A stretch of 64,000 bases of DNA from Melastoma dodecandrum (lineage: Eukaryota > Streptophyta > Magnoliopsida > Myrtales > Melastomataceae): the NCBI GenBank assembly GCA_029817715.1, contig JARUPY010000283.1, forward strand, positions 1-64,000, read 5' to 3'. The notes under the pieces are model-generated. The model was not told where the DNA came from. It saw only the letters and a list, made by a program, of their open reading frames with translations, and did not search any database. Positions 24,282 through 34,162 of the stretch are shown here, piece after piece. Numbering within the stretch: position 1 is the first letter of the stretch; each line of letters starts with the position of its first letter. The position numbers were made by a program, and so were the translations under genes.

Positions 24282-25042
24282 AACGAGCAAAACGGTTGGG
24301 ATTCTTTGGAGGGATCAGGGCTGAAGAAGATGCAGAGGGTGTTGAAATCCAGCACGATGAACAAACAGCCTTGACGGGACCGCCTCCACCAAGGACGAGG
24401 AGATCCAGAGGAAGAGGACAGAGATCAAGGACATGGTTCATGACCGGCTGGGACGAGCCGAGGATGCCACTAAGGGCCTCGCCGTCATCCTTGAGGTGAG
24501 TCTGCTGTCTTCACCAAGTGTGATAAAGATTTATATTAGATGGTTTTCAAGTCGGGTTTCGGATTCTGATCTGGTAGGATTGCTAGGAGCTGGATGCGCT
24601 TGTGGATCCCATGAGGAAGGAGGTCGGGATCCTTAGGAAGAGGATCGATGCTGTTAACCGAGAACTGAGGCCGCTCACGGAGAGCTGTCGAAAGAAGGCG
24701 AGTGGCAGGATAGAATATATGTAGTAGTGGTAGAGTGAAACTCGGATTTCTAAGGTTTCGATTGCCCCGTTTTGCAGGAGAAAGAATACAAGCAAGTGCT
24801 GGATATCTTCAATGAGAAGGCGCAGTTGGTCTCCACGCTAGTGGAGGTATGAACAAACTCCAAACACGGCCCTTACTTCTTTACTAATCAACTCGGATTC
24901 AGTCCTTTCTTAAGGCTAATCTGTTTCTGCTGCCGATTTCATGTTTCCCCCAGAATGGTCTGATCAGCTTGTCGGGGAAAGCGAGAGAATGAGGATGAAC
25001 AAACTCGAAGGGCTCAGCAAAGGCATGGATTCACTAAAGTAG
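24282..25042 (+). CDS. RAB6-interacting golgin-like (DUF662) coiled-coil protein
   Basis: Plant members of this coiled-coil family are annotated as RAB6-interacting golgin (GORAB-like); their plant role is little known. Clear exons: up to 24495, 24587-24697, 24778-24846 and 24968-25042, all phase 0. They encode DEEIQRKRTEIKDMVHDRLG, LVDPMRKEVG, RIDAVNRELRPLTESC, KKEKEYKQVLDIFNEKAQLV and LVGESERMRMNKLEGLSKG. The intron after 24697 has a GC donor. The N-terminus is a problem. A coding-like frame from about 24282 (EEANEQNGWDSLEGSGLKK, then MNKQ) is one nucleotide out of frame with the rest near 24370. Otherwise translation could start at the ATG at 24433, giving about 105 aa. Either a 1-nt insertion has damaged the gene or an assembly error is present. 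Confidence 0.72.
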
Positions 25043-25182
25043 AATTGCTTCCGACAGATGCAAAAGCAAAACTTCCTAATGTGTTTTTATTTTGTCTTTC
25101 GGTTTCTTTTCTTACATCCTGAACGGCAATGCTGTCCTAAAAGGTTCTTGAACTCGCTGCATCCACGGGATGACAGCGAAAA

Positions 25183-26538
25183 CTATGATCTCATTAGTTG
25201 ATTGAGCTTGGCTACCACGATTCCCATTTCGTGTTCATCTTCTTCCTTCATTGTCCGGCCTGACTCCTTCACCTTCCTCCGCATCTCCTTCCCTCTACCC
25301 GTTGTTACCATTTCTCTCACGGCCCTCGCGATCTCCTCCCTCTCATAACGGCATCGTTCAGGCTCGCTCGCATTTCTAACCTCAATCCCTGACCCAATGT
25401 CTGCCGCTACCCTGGCATTCATCGTTTGATCGAGCTGCATTGGCATTGCAACAATGGGAACCCCGGCGTCAATCGCTTCCAGCGTCGAGCTCCACCCACA
25501 GTGGCTCACAAATCCTCCCACACTCGGACTCTTCAGGATCTCCCTCTGTGGTGCCCAGTTCTCAACCACCATTCCCCTGTCTTTGACCCTTATTTGGAAC
25601 CCCTTCGGCAATGCATCGTCAAGGGAGGCCAAGTGCTTTCTCTCCTCGACATGGAATCTGACCACCCAGATGAACCCAACCCCACTCCACTCGAGGCCGT
25701 GAGCAATTTCTTCCCTCTCATCCTTGGAGAGGAAGTATTCCGTTCCAAACGACACGAACACTACCGAAGCTTCCTCCTTCTTGCTCAGCCAGTCCATTAT
25801 AGCCCTGTCCTCATCAGTCTCTGACCTAACACCCGGATCCTGCAGGAGTGGCCCCACTGTGACCACCTCCTTGCCGACAATCTTCGAGAGGTGTTCGACA
25901 TACTTATTCTCTATCACTCTGGATGTTTTCACGAGGACAATCTCCGTTGACTGCTCGATGCACGCCTTGTACCTTTCCCCATTAGTCATCCCATTGGCGA
26001 CATAACCCAGAAAATCCAGGATCCTGCCGCTCTCGCTCTCCGGCATATTCAAGGAAGGGAAAGGGTACTCGGCACTCGACCTCTCGATACAGTGACTCAT
26101 GAATGAACTTGCCGCTCCCCCTGTGGTCAGGAAAACCACAGAACTGATCCTCGCCTCGGCAGCCACCGCCGCAGCCCAAGGCTGCAAGAAATCGTAGATC
26201 ACCAGGTTCGGCCTGAAGGACTCGAGGATGTGGTAGAAGTGCGGCCTCGACGCGTCGAAGGCTGTCTTGAGAGTGGACATGAGATGCGGCGGGAGGTCTC
26301 TGGTGGTATGGTAGTGAGGGGGTAGCTCGGGGAAATTGGAACACGGGAGGTCGAGCTCGACGGGCACGATCGAGGGGGAGAGACCACGGAGTGAGTCACA
26401 GACAGGTTCGAGGCAGGCAGGGGTCGAGCAGAAGTAGACGAGGAAGCCCGAAGCCGCGAGCCTATTGGACAACTGGAGGTAGGGGGAGACATGGCCGTGA
26501 GCCAGCCATGGGAGCATCAGGATGCTTCTTCTCTCCAT
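25183..26538 (-). CDS. UDP-glycosyltransferase, 451 aa, intronless
   Basis: Family 1 plant UGT, which transfers a sugar from a UDP-sugar to a small acceptor in the cytosol. The N-terminus has the acceptor-side motif PWLAHGHVSPYLQL, with the likely catalytic His at 16. VIYDFLQPWA holds the likely partner Asp. The C-terminal half carries the PSPG box beginning WAPQREILK, with HCGWSSTLEA inside and ending in DQ (LDQTMNAR), about residues 330-370. Overall style (HGHVSPYLQLS, SFGTEYFLS) resembles the UGT91/UGT94 group, which often adds a second sugar to an existing glucoside, for example crocetin or flavonoid glucosides. That substrate assignment is inference. It is a full-length single exon with no defects. 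Confidence 0.93.
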   Translation of the reverse strand: MERRSILMLPWLAHGHVSPYLQLSNRLAASGFLVYFCSTPACLEPVCDSLRGLSPSIVPVELDLPCSNFPELPPHYHTTRDLPPHLMSTLKTAFDASRPHFYHILESFRPNLVIYDFLQPWAAAVAAEARISSVVFLTTGGAASSFMSHCIERSSAEYPFPSLNMPESESGRILDFLGYVANGMTNGERYKACIEQSTEIVLVKTSRVIENKYVEHLSKIVGKEVVTVGPLLQDPGVRSETDEDRAIMDWLSKKEEASVVFVSFGTEYFLSKDEREEIAHGLEWSGVGFIWVVRFHVEERKHLASLDDALPKGFQIRVKDRGMVVENWAPQREILKSPSVGGFVSHCGWSSTLEAIDAGVPIVAMPMQLDQTMNARVAADIGSGIEVRNASEPERCRYEREEIARAVREMVTTGRGKEMRRKVKESGRTMKEEDEHEMGIVVAKLNQLMRS

Positions 26539-26685
26539 GATTGTCCGCCCAAAGAGAGTTGGATTGATATTGACAAGACTTTAACATGAATTTTGTTTAA
26601 AATGTACGAATCAATCTGTCGTTTTCATCGAGGCGGACGACACAAAGTACAAAAAGCATTTGATATCGTTGAATCTGGGAGTTTT

Positions 26686-27208
26686 GTTCCATGATGATAG
26701 CCAGACGCCGTTTGAAAAATATTTCGTCAACTACCTCAACAAAGTCGATCTTATAAAGGCCGATTTTAATTTTTTGAAATGAAAGTCGGCTTTACAAAGA
26801 CCGACTTCCTCATTTTTTTTTTCTTTCTTTTTTGAATTAAAAAAAAAAAGCTTAAAAGGAAGTCTGCCTTTGTTTTTTTTTTTATTTCAAAAGAAAAAAA
26901 AAATTGAAGAAGTCAGCCTCCTCAAAACTGAAGTCGGCCTTACAAAGGCTGACTTCCTTCATGCAGCGTCTCAAACTTCGTTTGCTAAAATTTTTTCTAA
27001 GTGTGGTGAAGTCGGCCTTTGTAAGGCCGACTTCTATTCGCCAAAACCGAAGTCGGCCTTACAAAGGCCGACTTCCTTGAGGACCAAAATTGACCTTTAT
27101 AAGGCCGACTTTGGTGGGTTAGTTCGCGAATTATTTTCGTTAGTGCGTCATTTGACGAAATATTTCGCCAAATGACGTCATTATGGAATAAAACTCGTTG
27201 AATCTGGA
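26686..27208. repeat. Cluster of GAAGTCGGCC hairpin repeats in an AT-rich element
   Basis: About six inverted units of the form GAAGTCGGCCTT, 3-4 bp loop, AAGGCCGACTTC occur here: 26741-26767 (degenerate), 26781-26810, 26931-26961, 27009-27035, 27049-27076 and 27087-27110. Single half-sites lie at about 26863 and 26909. The best units (27009 and 27049) are near-perfect 27-bp palindromes. The cluster is bordered by AAATATTTCGTC (about 26718) and its inverse GACGAAATATTT (about 27157), and outside those by a direct repeat CGTTGAATCTGG (about 26688 and 27197). The frame at 26870-27175 simply reads through the repeats. This could be a non-autonomous transposon or a hairpin-transcript locus; the family is unknown to me. 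Confidence 0.65.
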
Positions 27209-27790
27209 TGGGTTCTCTTTATATGATAATCTTTTTCTCGGTTTATACTTATCAGTAGATCAATTTTTGGGCCTGGATAACCTTGGATGGTACTTTTAAG
27301 CCCATGGTAAAATGGGCCGAATGTGGCCCATATAAAGGGAAAATGGATTTGGCCCATGAAGGACCCATTGGACTGGCCCCTTGTTCCCAAACCTTGCCCT
27401 CGTCGAGTATAGGGTGCTAACGATGTTATGTTCCCGAAACGAGGGAGAATCTCGATTGTGGTAGCTTCAGGAGGCTCGGGCCATTGCCTAGGAGGAGCGC
27501 CTTATAGGAGGCGATCACCATGAGGGCTCCGACCCTCTGTTGTAGGTCGCGCTCGAGAAGTCCAATAAGATCTCAATCCACGAGTATGAAATCTCGATAA
27601 TTTGTTTTCTTTTCTTCCTCCTCGAGAACCTCGACCCGTTCATACTTAATAGAATTTGTGGTCCGAAGTCAAACATATTGAGATTTAAAGATTATTTGAT
27701 TCGATCATAAAAGATACGAAAAGTGCAGTAATATATCTTTTGGTAGAAATATATATCCATCTCTCTATCTCATGCGCCCAAAAATCCAAC
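27209..27790. other. Intergenic, no supported gene
   Basis: Unremarkable AT-rich sequence between the hairpin cluster and the transporter-gene fragment. No motif seen. Confidence 0.4.
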
Positions 27791-27961
27791 AGGTGGTGCT
27801 TATTCAACAAGACCTTCAGGCCAGGGTTCAGGGAAGCGCAATATCGTGTTCTGGTTGAAAACGATGATTGCCGTAGTGTTTTCCACGATCGGAGTCAAAG
27901 AAGGCGTTGGCCGCGGTGAGGCAGATAGCTGTAGGTGCCAAGAAGTACAAATTGTTTAGAA
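27791..27961 (+). pseudogene. Truncated 3' end of a GABA-transporter-like gene
   Basis: This 170-bp piece is clearly related to the last 167 bp of the final exon of the intact transporter (31072-31238). Shared words include TTCAACA, CTTCAGGCC, ACGATGATTGC, GTAGTGTTTTCC, CGATCGGAGTCA and ACAAATTGTTT in the same order. The original frame is lost by a 1-nt insertion near its left end and others inside. The homologous stop codon is absent because the sequence diverges at AGAAACT. No other exon of the gene is nearby, so it is a partial duplication of the gene's tail, placed 3.3 kb upstream of its source in the same orientation. Confidence 0.85.
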
Positions 27962-28869
27962 ACTAAAGGGGCAGAGGGATTTAGTTCATGAAAGTATTTT
28001 GTAACGTATATTTTTTTTTATTTTTTATGTATAATTACGTTTGCATCGAGTAATAATTCTGTAAACTACGAAAGTTTGTGAATGATGGCGTGAACAGCGA
28101 TAGAGGGAGGGGGATACGAAAACGTGCTTTGAAGAGACAACGATATCTCTAAGGAGGCGCGTTGAATTGTCAAGCGACCTTTTAGGATTCATATTTTGCA
28201 AAAAAGTATCGGGCAGAGAGAGAGAGGGGGAGGGAGAGGGTATGAATGTGAACTCTTTATATATATTGATACATGGTACAACTATATACTCGGATAAAAA
28301 GTCTTATCCATTGTTCCCTTTCCTCTCGTGTGTACGCACGCTTCTTCTCCATTTCAATTTTTCCATAATTTGAATACCTCTCCCTCATTTTTTCCTTGTC
28401 CAGATAACAACGAAACGAGGAAATGAGATATCAGAGAGCGTGGAGTTTCCTTATATTCCTGATAAGATCGTTTCCATGTTAATAATAATTTCTTTTTTTA
28501 AGAAGAAACGAGTGGAAGAGATTCGGGAATAAGGAGACGACAGGTTCATTCGTAGTGATGTAATTATTGTCGACAGCGGGTGGCTGACTTCCCATCATCA
28601 CTGGAAATGCGACAACGATGGTCGGCTCTTCTTTGCATCGACCCCCACATCTGACGATTTCCAAACCGCTACCCGACCCCCGCACATTCCATGCGAGCTT
28701 CTTCTTAATTCTGAATTGGTAGATCGCATGGGCTTATGAAGACGACGATGATGATTAGCTTGTTTATTTAATGCCCTTCTGCTACCCTTTCGAATCCCAC
28801 CCTCATCTCTCCTATCACAAACCTCCTCCCTTCCTCCCCAATTTCGGGCTTCTTTTTTTTTAAGAAGTT
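27962..28869. other. Upstream region of the transporter gene
   Basis: No supported gene. Holds a GAGA-rich patch at about 28215-28240 and the promoter/5' UTR of the gene beginning at 28870. Confidence 0.4.
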
Positions 28870-31241
28870 ATGGGCATGGTGGGGGTCGGGGGCCATGGCA
28901 AAGAAGGAACACCTCCCGCCCTGTCCCGAGAAGCAACCGCCGTTGATAAGGATCTCGATGCCGGGGCACTCTTTGTCCTCAAATCTAAAGGTAACAACAC
29001 CTCCCCCCCCCCCCCCCCCGGGGGGGAATCCGTATGTGATAGCTAGTTGTAATCCTCTTTTGTTTTTCTTTTTTGTTGGTAGGGTCGTGGATCCATTGCG
29101 GGTATCACCTGACGACGTCGATCGTGGCACCGGCGCTGCTGAGCCTGCCTTACGCGTTCTCGCTGCTTGGGTGGGTTGGAGGGGTGGTTTTCCTGGTGGT
29201 GGGAGCCCTGGTAACATTCTATTCTTACAACCTCCTTTCTTTGGTTTTGGAACACCACGCCCAGCTGGGCCGCCGACACCTCCGGTTCAGGGACATGGCT
29301 CACGACATCCTCGGTAAACACCTCGAAACGAGCACTCTCACATGGCTAGAAGATCACTGAGACTATTCGTACATCAATGATTTGCTGCTAAATGAGACAT
29401 TGAAAATATAACTCCAGTCCGTCATATTTCATATACGTAGAAAGTAGGTGATCGTCGTGGGGCAGGGGATCTCTCGGTGTCTTTTTTTTATTATTTTTTA
29501 TTTTTAGGTATGACAATTGGAGTCTTTTAGGCACGTCTGACTTTCGGACGAACAGGACGTCGGTCTACTAAAATATTTTATAAAATAAATTCGGGTGATA
29601 ATGTTCCGTGAATTTATATTATGATTAGTCGTCTTTGAAGCGAAGCTATTGACTTGTAGTTGGGACGTCAACTTCTGCTTGCGTTTGAGCAGTCCAATGC
29701 TTTCGGATACGGTCCAAAATTCAATGGTCGTGATTTGAATATAAAAGTCTTATTATGTGGGAGGGGGGTAGACGAACATGCGACATCTGGCTACTCACTG
29801 CTTAGCGATGGAGAGATACTATTGATGTTCGTGTGTAGGGCCGAGATGGGGAAGATATTACGTGGGTCCGATCCAATTCTTGGTGTGTTATGGGGCTGTC
29901 GTCGGGTGTACCCTCTTAGGAGGAGAATGCTTGAAGGTGATCAAGTAACTGGTTTAGTTCTTAATCTAATATGTGATTACACCCTGCCACTTGATCGCCT
30001 GACCTAATCCCGCCTGCGGCATTGATTCTCCTCCTTGCAGACAATTTACTTTCTGTCAAACCCACAGGGGACGATGAAGCTGTACCAGTTCATCTCCATA
30101 TTCGGATGCCTGATGCTCGTACTGGCGCAGATACCCTCCTTCCATGACCTCAGGCACATCAACATGGTCTCCTTGGTGCTCTGCCTCGCGTACAGTGTTT
30201 GTGCCACTGCTGGATCAATCTACATTGGTAGGTAGACCGCACCAGGATGGGTTGGTTACTCATGCGTCTGTGTCATCGAGCAGAGGGACTGATAGGGAAG
30301 TTGTGTTTTTTGTTTTCGTTGAAAGGGCATTCGTCCAAGGGACCGGAGAAGGACTACTCTATAAAAGGGAGTACAGATACCAAAATGTTTGGGGTGTTCA
30401 ATGCCATCGCGATCATAGCCACCACTTACGGCAATGGAATCATCCCTGAGATTCAGGTTTTTGTCTTGAAACGGAAGCATGATCATCAGTTAAACCACTG
30501 CATGGAGGAATTTGGATTCATTTTTTCATGAAAAATTTCTTTGTAGGCGACACTGGCGCCACCTGTGAAGGGAAAGATGTTCAAGGGGTTATGCATTTGT
30601 TATAGTGTGGTCGCGGCGACTTTCTTCAGCGTGGCGATCTCTGGGTACTGGGCATTCGGGAACCAATCGCAGGGCCTGATCCTCAGCAACTTCATCGACA
30701 ACGGACGTGATCTCGTCCCCAGGTGGTTCATCTTCATGACCAACGTGTTCACCATCCTCCAGCTCTCTGCTGTCGCTGTGGTAAGACCGACGGGATTTTC
30801 CCAGCAGTTGGATGTTTGATGCCCGTATACCTTTAGTTGAGGTCGTTGTTTGCGTGGCAGGTCTACTTGCAACCAACCAACGAGGTGCTCGAGCAGGTGT
30901 TTGCAGACCCATCCAGTGCGGAGTTCTCAGCCAGGAACGTGTTGCCTCGGCTTGTGGCGAGATCACTCTCGGTAGTGGCGGCGACGACCCTCGCGGCGAT
31001 GCTTCCCTTCTTCGGGGACATAAACTCCCTCATCGGGGCATTCGGGTTCATCCCGCTGGACTTTGTGATGCCGGTGGTTTTCTTCAACAGGACGTTCAGG
31101 CCGGGGATGAGGAACCCCATATTCTGGCTGAACACGATGATTGCGGTAGCGTTTTCCGCGATCGGAGTCATAGCAGCCGTGGCCGCGGTGAGACAGATAG
31201 CCCTAGATGCCAAGACATACAAATTGTTTGCGGATGTGTAG
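28870..31241 (+). CDS. GABA transporter 1-like amino-acid permease, 460 aa
   Basis: Member of the plant amino acid/auxin permease family, GAT1 branch, which imports GABA and related amino acids across the plasma membrane with protons. Seven exons: 28870-28990, 29083-29313, 29839-29936, 30041-30227, 30326-30456, 30547-30780 and 30861-31241, all consistent in phase. Conserved stretches in order: a short hydrophilic N-terminus, GSWIHCGYHLTTSIVAPALL, SLPYAFSLLGWVGG, RWGRYYVGPIQF, LLGGECLK, YLSNPQGTMKLY-like, HINMVSLVLCLAYS, FNAIAIIATTYGNGIIPEIQ, SGYWAFGNQSQG, FILQLSAVAVVYLQP-like and VAAVRQIALDAKTYKLFADV. It has about ten membrane segments. The small third exon is easily missed in the 725-bp gap after exon 2. 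Intron 1 holds a run of 17 C followed by 7 G. The gene appears intact. Confidence 0.92.
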
Positions 31242-31695
31242 AAGAACACGGTTCCACAGTATTATTTGCTACACGAGTAAAGATGAATATGTAAGACATT
31301 TGTTTTAAAAGAAGAACGTCGCCTGAGAGGTTCGACGCTATTCTTCATGTCTTCCATTTTATTTTTTATATCTTTTAATTCCGTTACTGGAAGGAAAGAA
31401 CACACTGAGCAGAACTACGCCAAAACACAGACTAGATTTCTCCAGCATCATCACCTCATCGCCCCCTTATTATACAAGACAGATTGAACGCACAAAGGAG
31501 CCACTGACGACTTACATAACACGATCAAAACAACATCTAGCTTACAGAAGAATTTAACTCCACCAGGGTACACACAAAGCTTCCCCCCTTACAGGTTGGG
31601 TGATGATGATACAAAAGAATCAAGACTCCCAGCAGCAACCAGCTTATTCCCCCATGTCTATTGGATCCGCATTCCACAGTTTTTGTACGAGATCC
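31242..31695. other. Convergent 3' region
   Basis: The 454-bp interval between the stop codons of the transporter (+) and the apiose/xylose synthase gene (-). It must hold both 3' UTRs. No other feature seen. Confidence 0.5.
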
Positions 31696-34162
31696 TTATT
31701 TGGAGGCAGTTGCCTTGGACATTGTCTTCTTAATCGCCTCGGCATACGTCCTGTGCTGATAGGTGAGAGTTGAGTCCAGTAAATCCCAGAGTGACGTTTT
31801 CGGGTTCCAACCTACATCAGAAGGGAATGATTATCCGACTCAAAATACATCGGGAGGAGGGGGGGGGGAAAGCAGGTTGATCCATTTCAGGATGATAAAT
31901 CATAAGCTTACCAAGCTGTTTATTTATGATGGTCATATCAGGGATCCTCTTATCACTGTCGTCATAACCCTCACCATAGAACTCTTTGGAGCTAATGTCT
32001 ACGGTCGGTACCTCCAAAGGTGGCTCCCCACTAACCTTGACATAAATCTGAACCAAGCAGAACAGGAGTGATATATGATGCAGGTAGCAGACTTCAACCA
32101 ATATTCGAGTTTCATCTAAAAGCAAAACAAACTGTCATCACTGTACATTTCCTACCTCAGTCATCATTTCCGCAAGCTGCCTGACGGTGACCTCGTTGTT
32201 GGGGTTTCCCACATTGAATATGTGACCATTGGCCCTTGCTGGATTTTCCTGTGATAAATTACCATTTTGGAATTGCAGTACAGAGGCATGATCAAACAAG
32301 GAGAGAAAGGGAAAAGGATCAGGGAAAGTGCACCCACAATCATGAGGAGAACAGCTTCAATGGCATCCTTGATGTAGACGAAAGTTCTCTGAGATTGACC
32401 CCCATCCACAAGCTTGAGCTGCTCACGACGGAGAAGAGCCTGTGGGAGATGGAGACAAGCCTCTCATGAAAATACTCCAGACTAAAAGTACAGAAATCCC
32501 GAGTGATATGAGATTTAAGAAGCTTACATTGCTAAAACAAGCCAACACCCTGGGAACACACCCTCGCTGGGGCCATCAATTCCAGGTATGAAATCCATAC
32601 GGGGTCCAATCCAGTTAAATGGCCTTACTATAGTGAACTCAAGTCCATTTTCCGCACCTTCAGCTGCCGTGATCATTAAGCAGGTTACGGAAGATTTCAA
32701 ATTATAGTAAAATTAGGGTCATGGTGAAGATAAACAAACCATAAATCAGCCTCTCAATCAGTTGTTTTGCACATGCATATGACCATCTCTGCTTCTCTAT
32801 AGGGCCAAATATGCAAGGGGAGACATCCTCTTTGAGCACATAATAATCAGGATCCTGTATACGCAGGGTAAGATCAAGTTCAGATAAAATGTGCTACATA
32901 AAGGACCCGGTTTCACCTGTCATTATTATATGAATGCAGTTTAATCAAATCAATGGATCATCTTTTGCGACACTTTGCAGGAGCACTTACTATACACAAA
33001 GCAAATGCAATCATTTTCCCCCAGATTGGAGCAATGACATTACAATTTGGAAATCATTAAACATGGCACCCATCAGGGAAAGTATCTAGATGGAGTGGAG
33101 CATTTGAGATAGCCCAAGATTCCATCCGATCTGGTAAGTGCTGAAGAGAATATCACTAGGAAATGTATTCAGCATCAGTGCCAACAAACTGAGAGAACAC
33201 CACGACATAAAAGGCCTCATTCTCACACATGGCAAGCCCTAGAATGTCTAAAACAAGAGAGATATTCACAGCGAAAGAACAAACAAACGAGACACGACAA
33301 GCTGATGTGCATCAGTAGTGCATTTTAAGACTGATGTTGTTTTCCAAACAACATCAAGAATGACAGAAACATCCTACCTGCCGGAGAGGACTGTCCTTTG
33401 GAAGAAAGCAGCCAATCGTTTTACCATAAACTTCACATGTGGAAAAGTGGATAAGACGCTTGTTGTTTTCTGAACAATACTTCACCTAAAACAATCCACA
33501 TTGGGAAACATTACTAGAAAGAAAATCATCTTCAAATGTATCCGCCACCGAGTAACGATGCAAATCAACCCATTAGCAACAGAAACATGACGCCATACCA
33601 CAGGGAGGGCGTCAATGAAGTTGCTGTAGATAGTATCAAGTGGACGTGTGTTGTAATCCGCTGGCGTGCAAATGGCGGCGAGATTAATAGTCTGCATGGA
33701 ACAAGAACAAGAAGTGCCACAGATTCAACAAAAACCTCAACTAAAACCGAAATCAAGCGAATTACGGAAATATCGGTTCTCCATTGGAGCGCCAGGTAAC
33801 CATCGATTCAACAAAAAACTTGAAACAGAACGCGAAATTCCGCTGGATCGAGCCACAAAATGCACCATCAAAACCTAATCGTGAAGCCGAAGCGGTACCA
33901 GATCGGACATCTTGATGAGGCCTTCGAGGCGAGAGTCGTGCTTGATGTTGATGCGGTGGAACTGAATCCTGCCGTTCCAAGGGAGACCCTCGGGGTCGAG
34001 GAGGTGCCTGATCTTGTCGTTGTAGACGTCCAGGGCGAGCACCTTGTGAGGCGTCTCGGACATGAGCTTCTCGCAGAGATGAGACCCTATGAATCCTCCC
34101 GCTCCGATCATGCATATCGTGAGCGGCTTAATCGGGTTCCCGTCTAGATCTACCCTGGCCAT
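31696..34162 (-). CDS. AXS: UDP-D-apiose/UDP-D-xylose synthase with a 2-bp frameshift
   Basis: The cytosolic enzyme converts UDP-glucuronate to UDP-apiose and UDP-xylose for rhamnogalacturonan II and apiosides. Nine exons: 34162-33899, 33691-33602, 33485-33378, 32854-32740, 32663-32528, 32439-32338, 32248-32156, 32047-31912 and 31811-31696. The NAD-binding motif GAGGFIGSHL lies near residue 20. The catalytic region has FSTCEVYGK and the YACAK motif (Y and K of the short-chain dehydrogenase pair). The C-terminus matches the family (YHQRTYAEAI-like). Without the defect it would be 385 aa, the usual size. In exon 5, after the codons for GPSEG, an extra GT (plus strand about 32557-32562, CACAC where CAC is expected) shifts the frame and leads to a stop early in exon 6. 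I chose the ATG at 34162 by family start MARVDLDG. Either a recent null allele/pseudogene or an assembly error. Confidence 0.9.

Noticed and set aside
26740..27110. CRISPR-like array
   Set aside because: The units are palindromes of varying spacing in a plant genome, not direct repeats with uniform spacers.
26870..27175. Frame of 101 aa in the hairpin cluster
   Set aside because: Its sequence is the repeats translated (KADF, VGL units); no start context or family.
28895..29317. Plus-strand 140-aa frame across transporter exon 1 and intron 1
   Set aside because: It reads through the C/G homopolymer in the intron; the spliced frame is clearly the transporter.
29660..30007. Independent 115-aa frame in the transporter gap
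   Set aside because: Only 29839-29936 is coding, in another frame, as exon 3 of the transporter.
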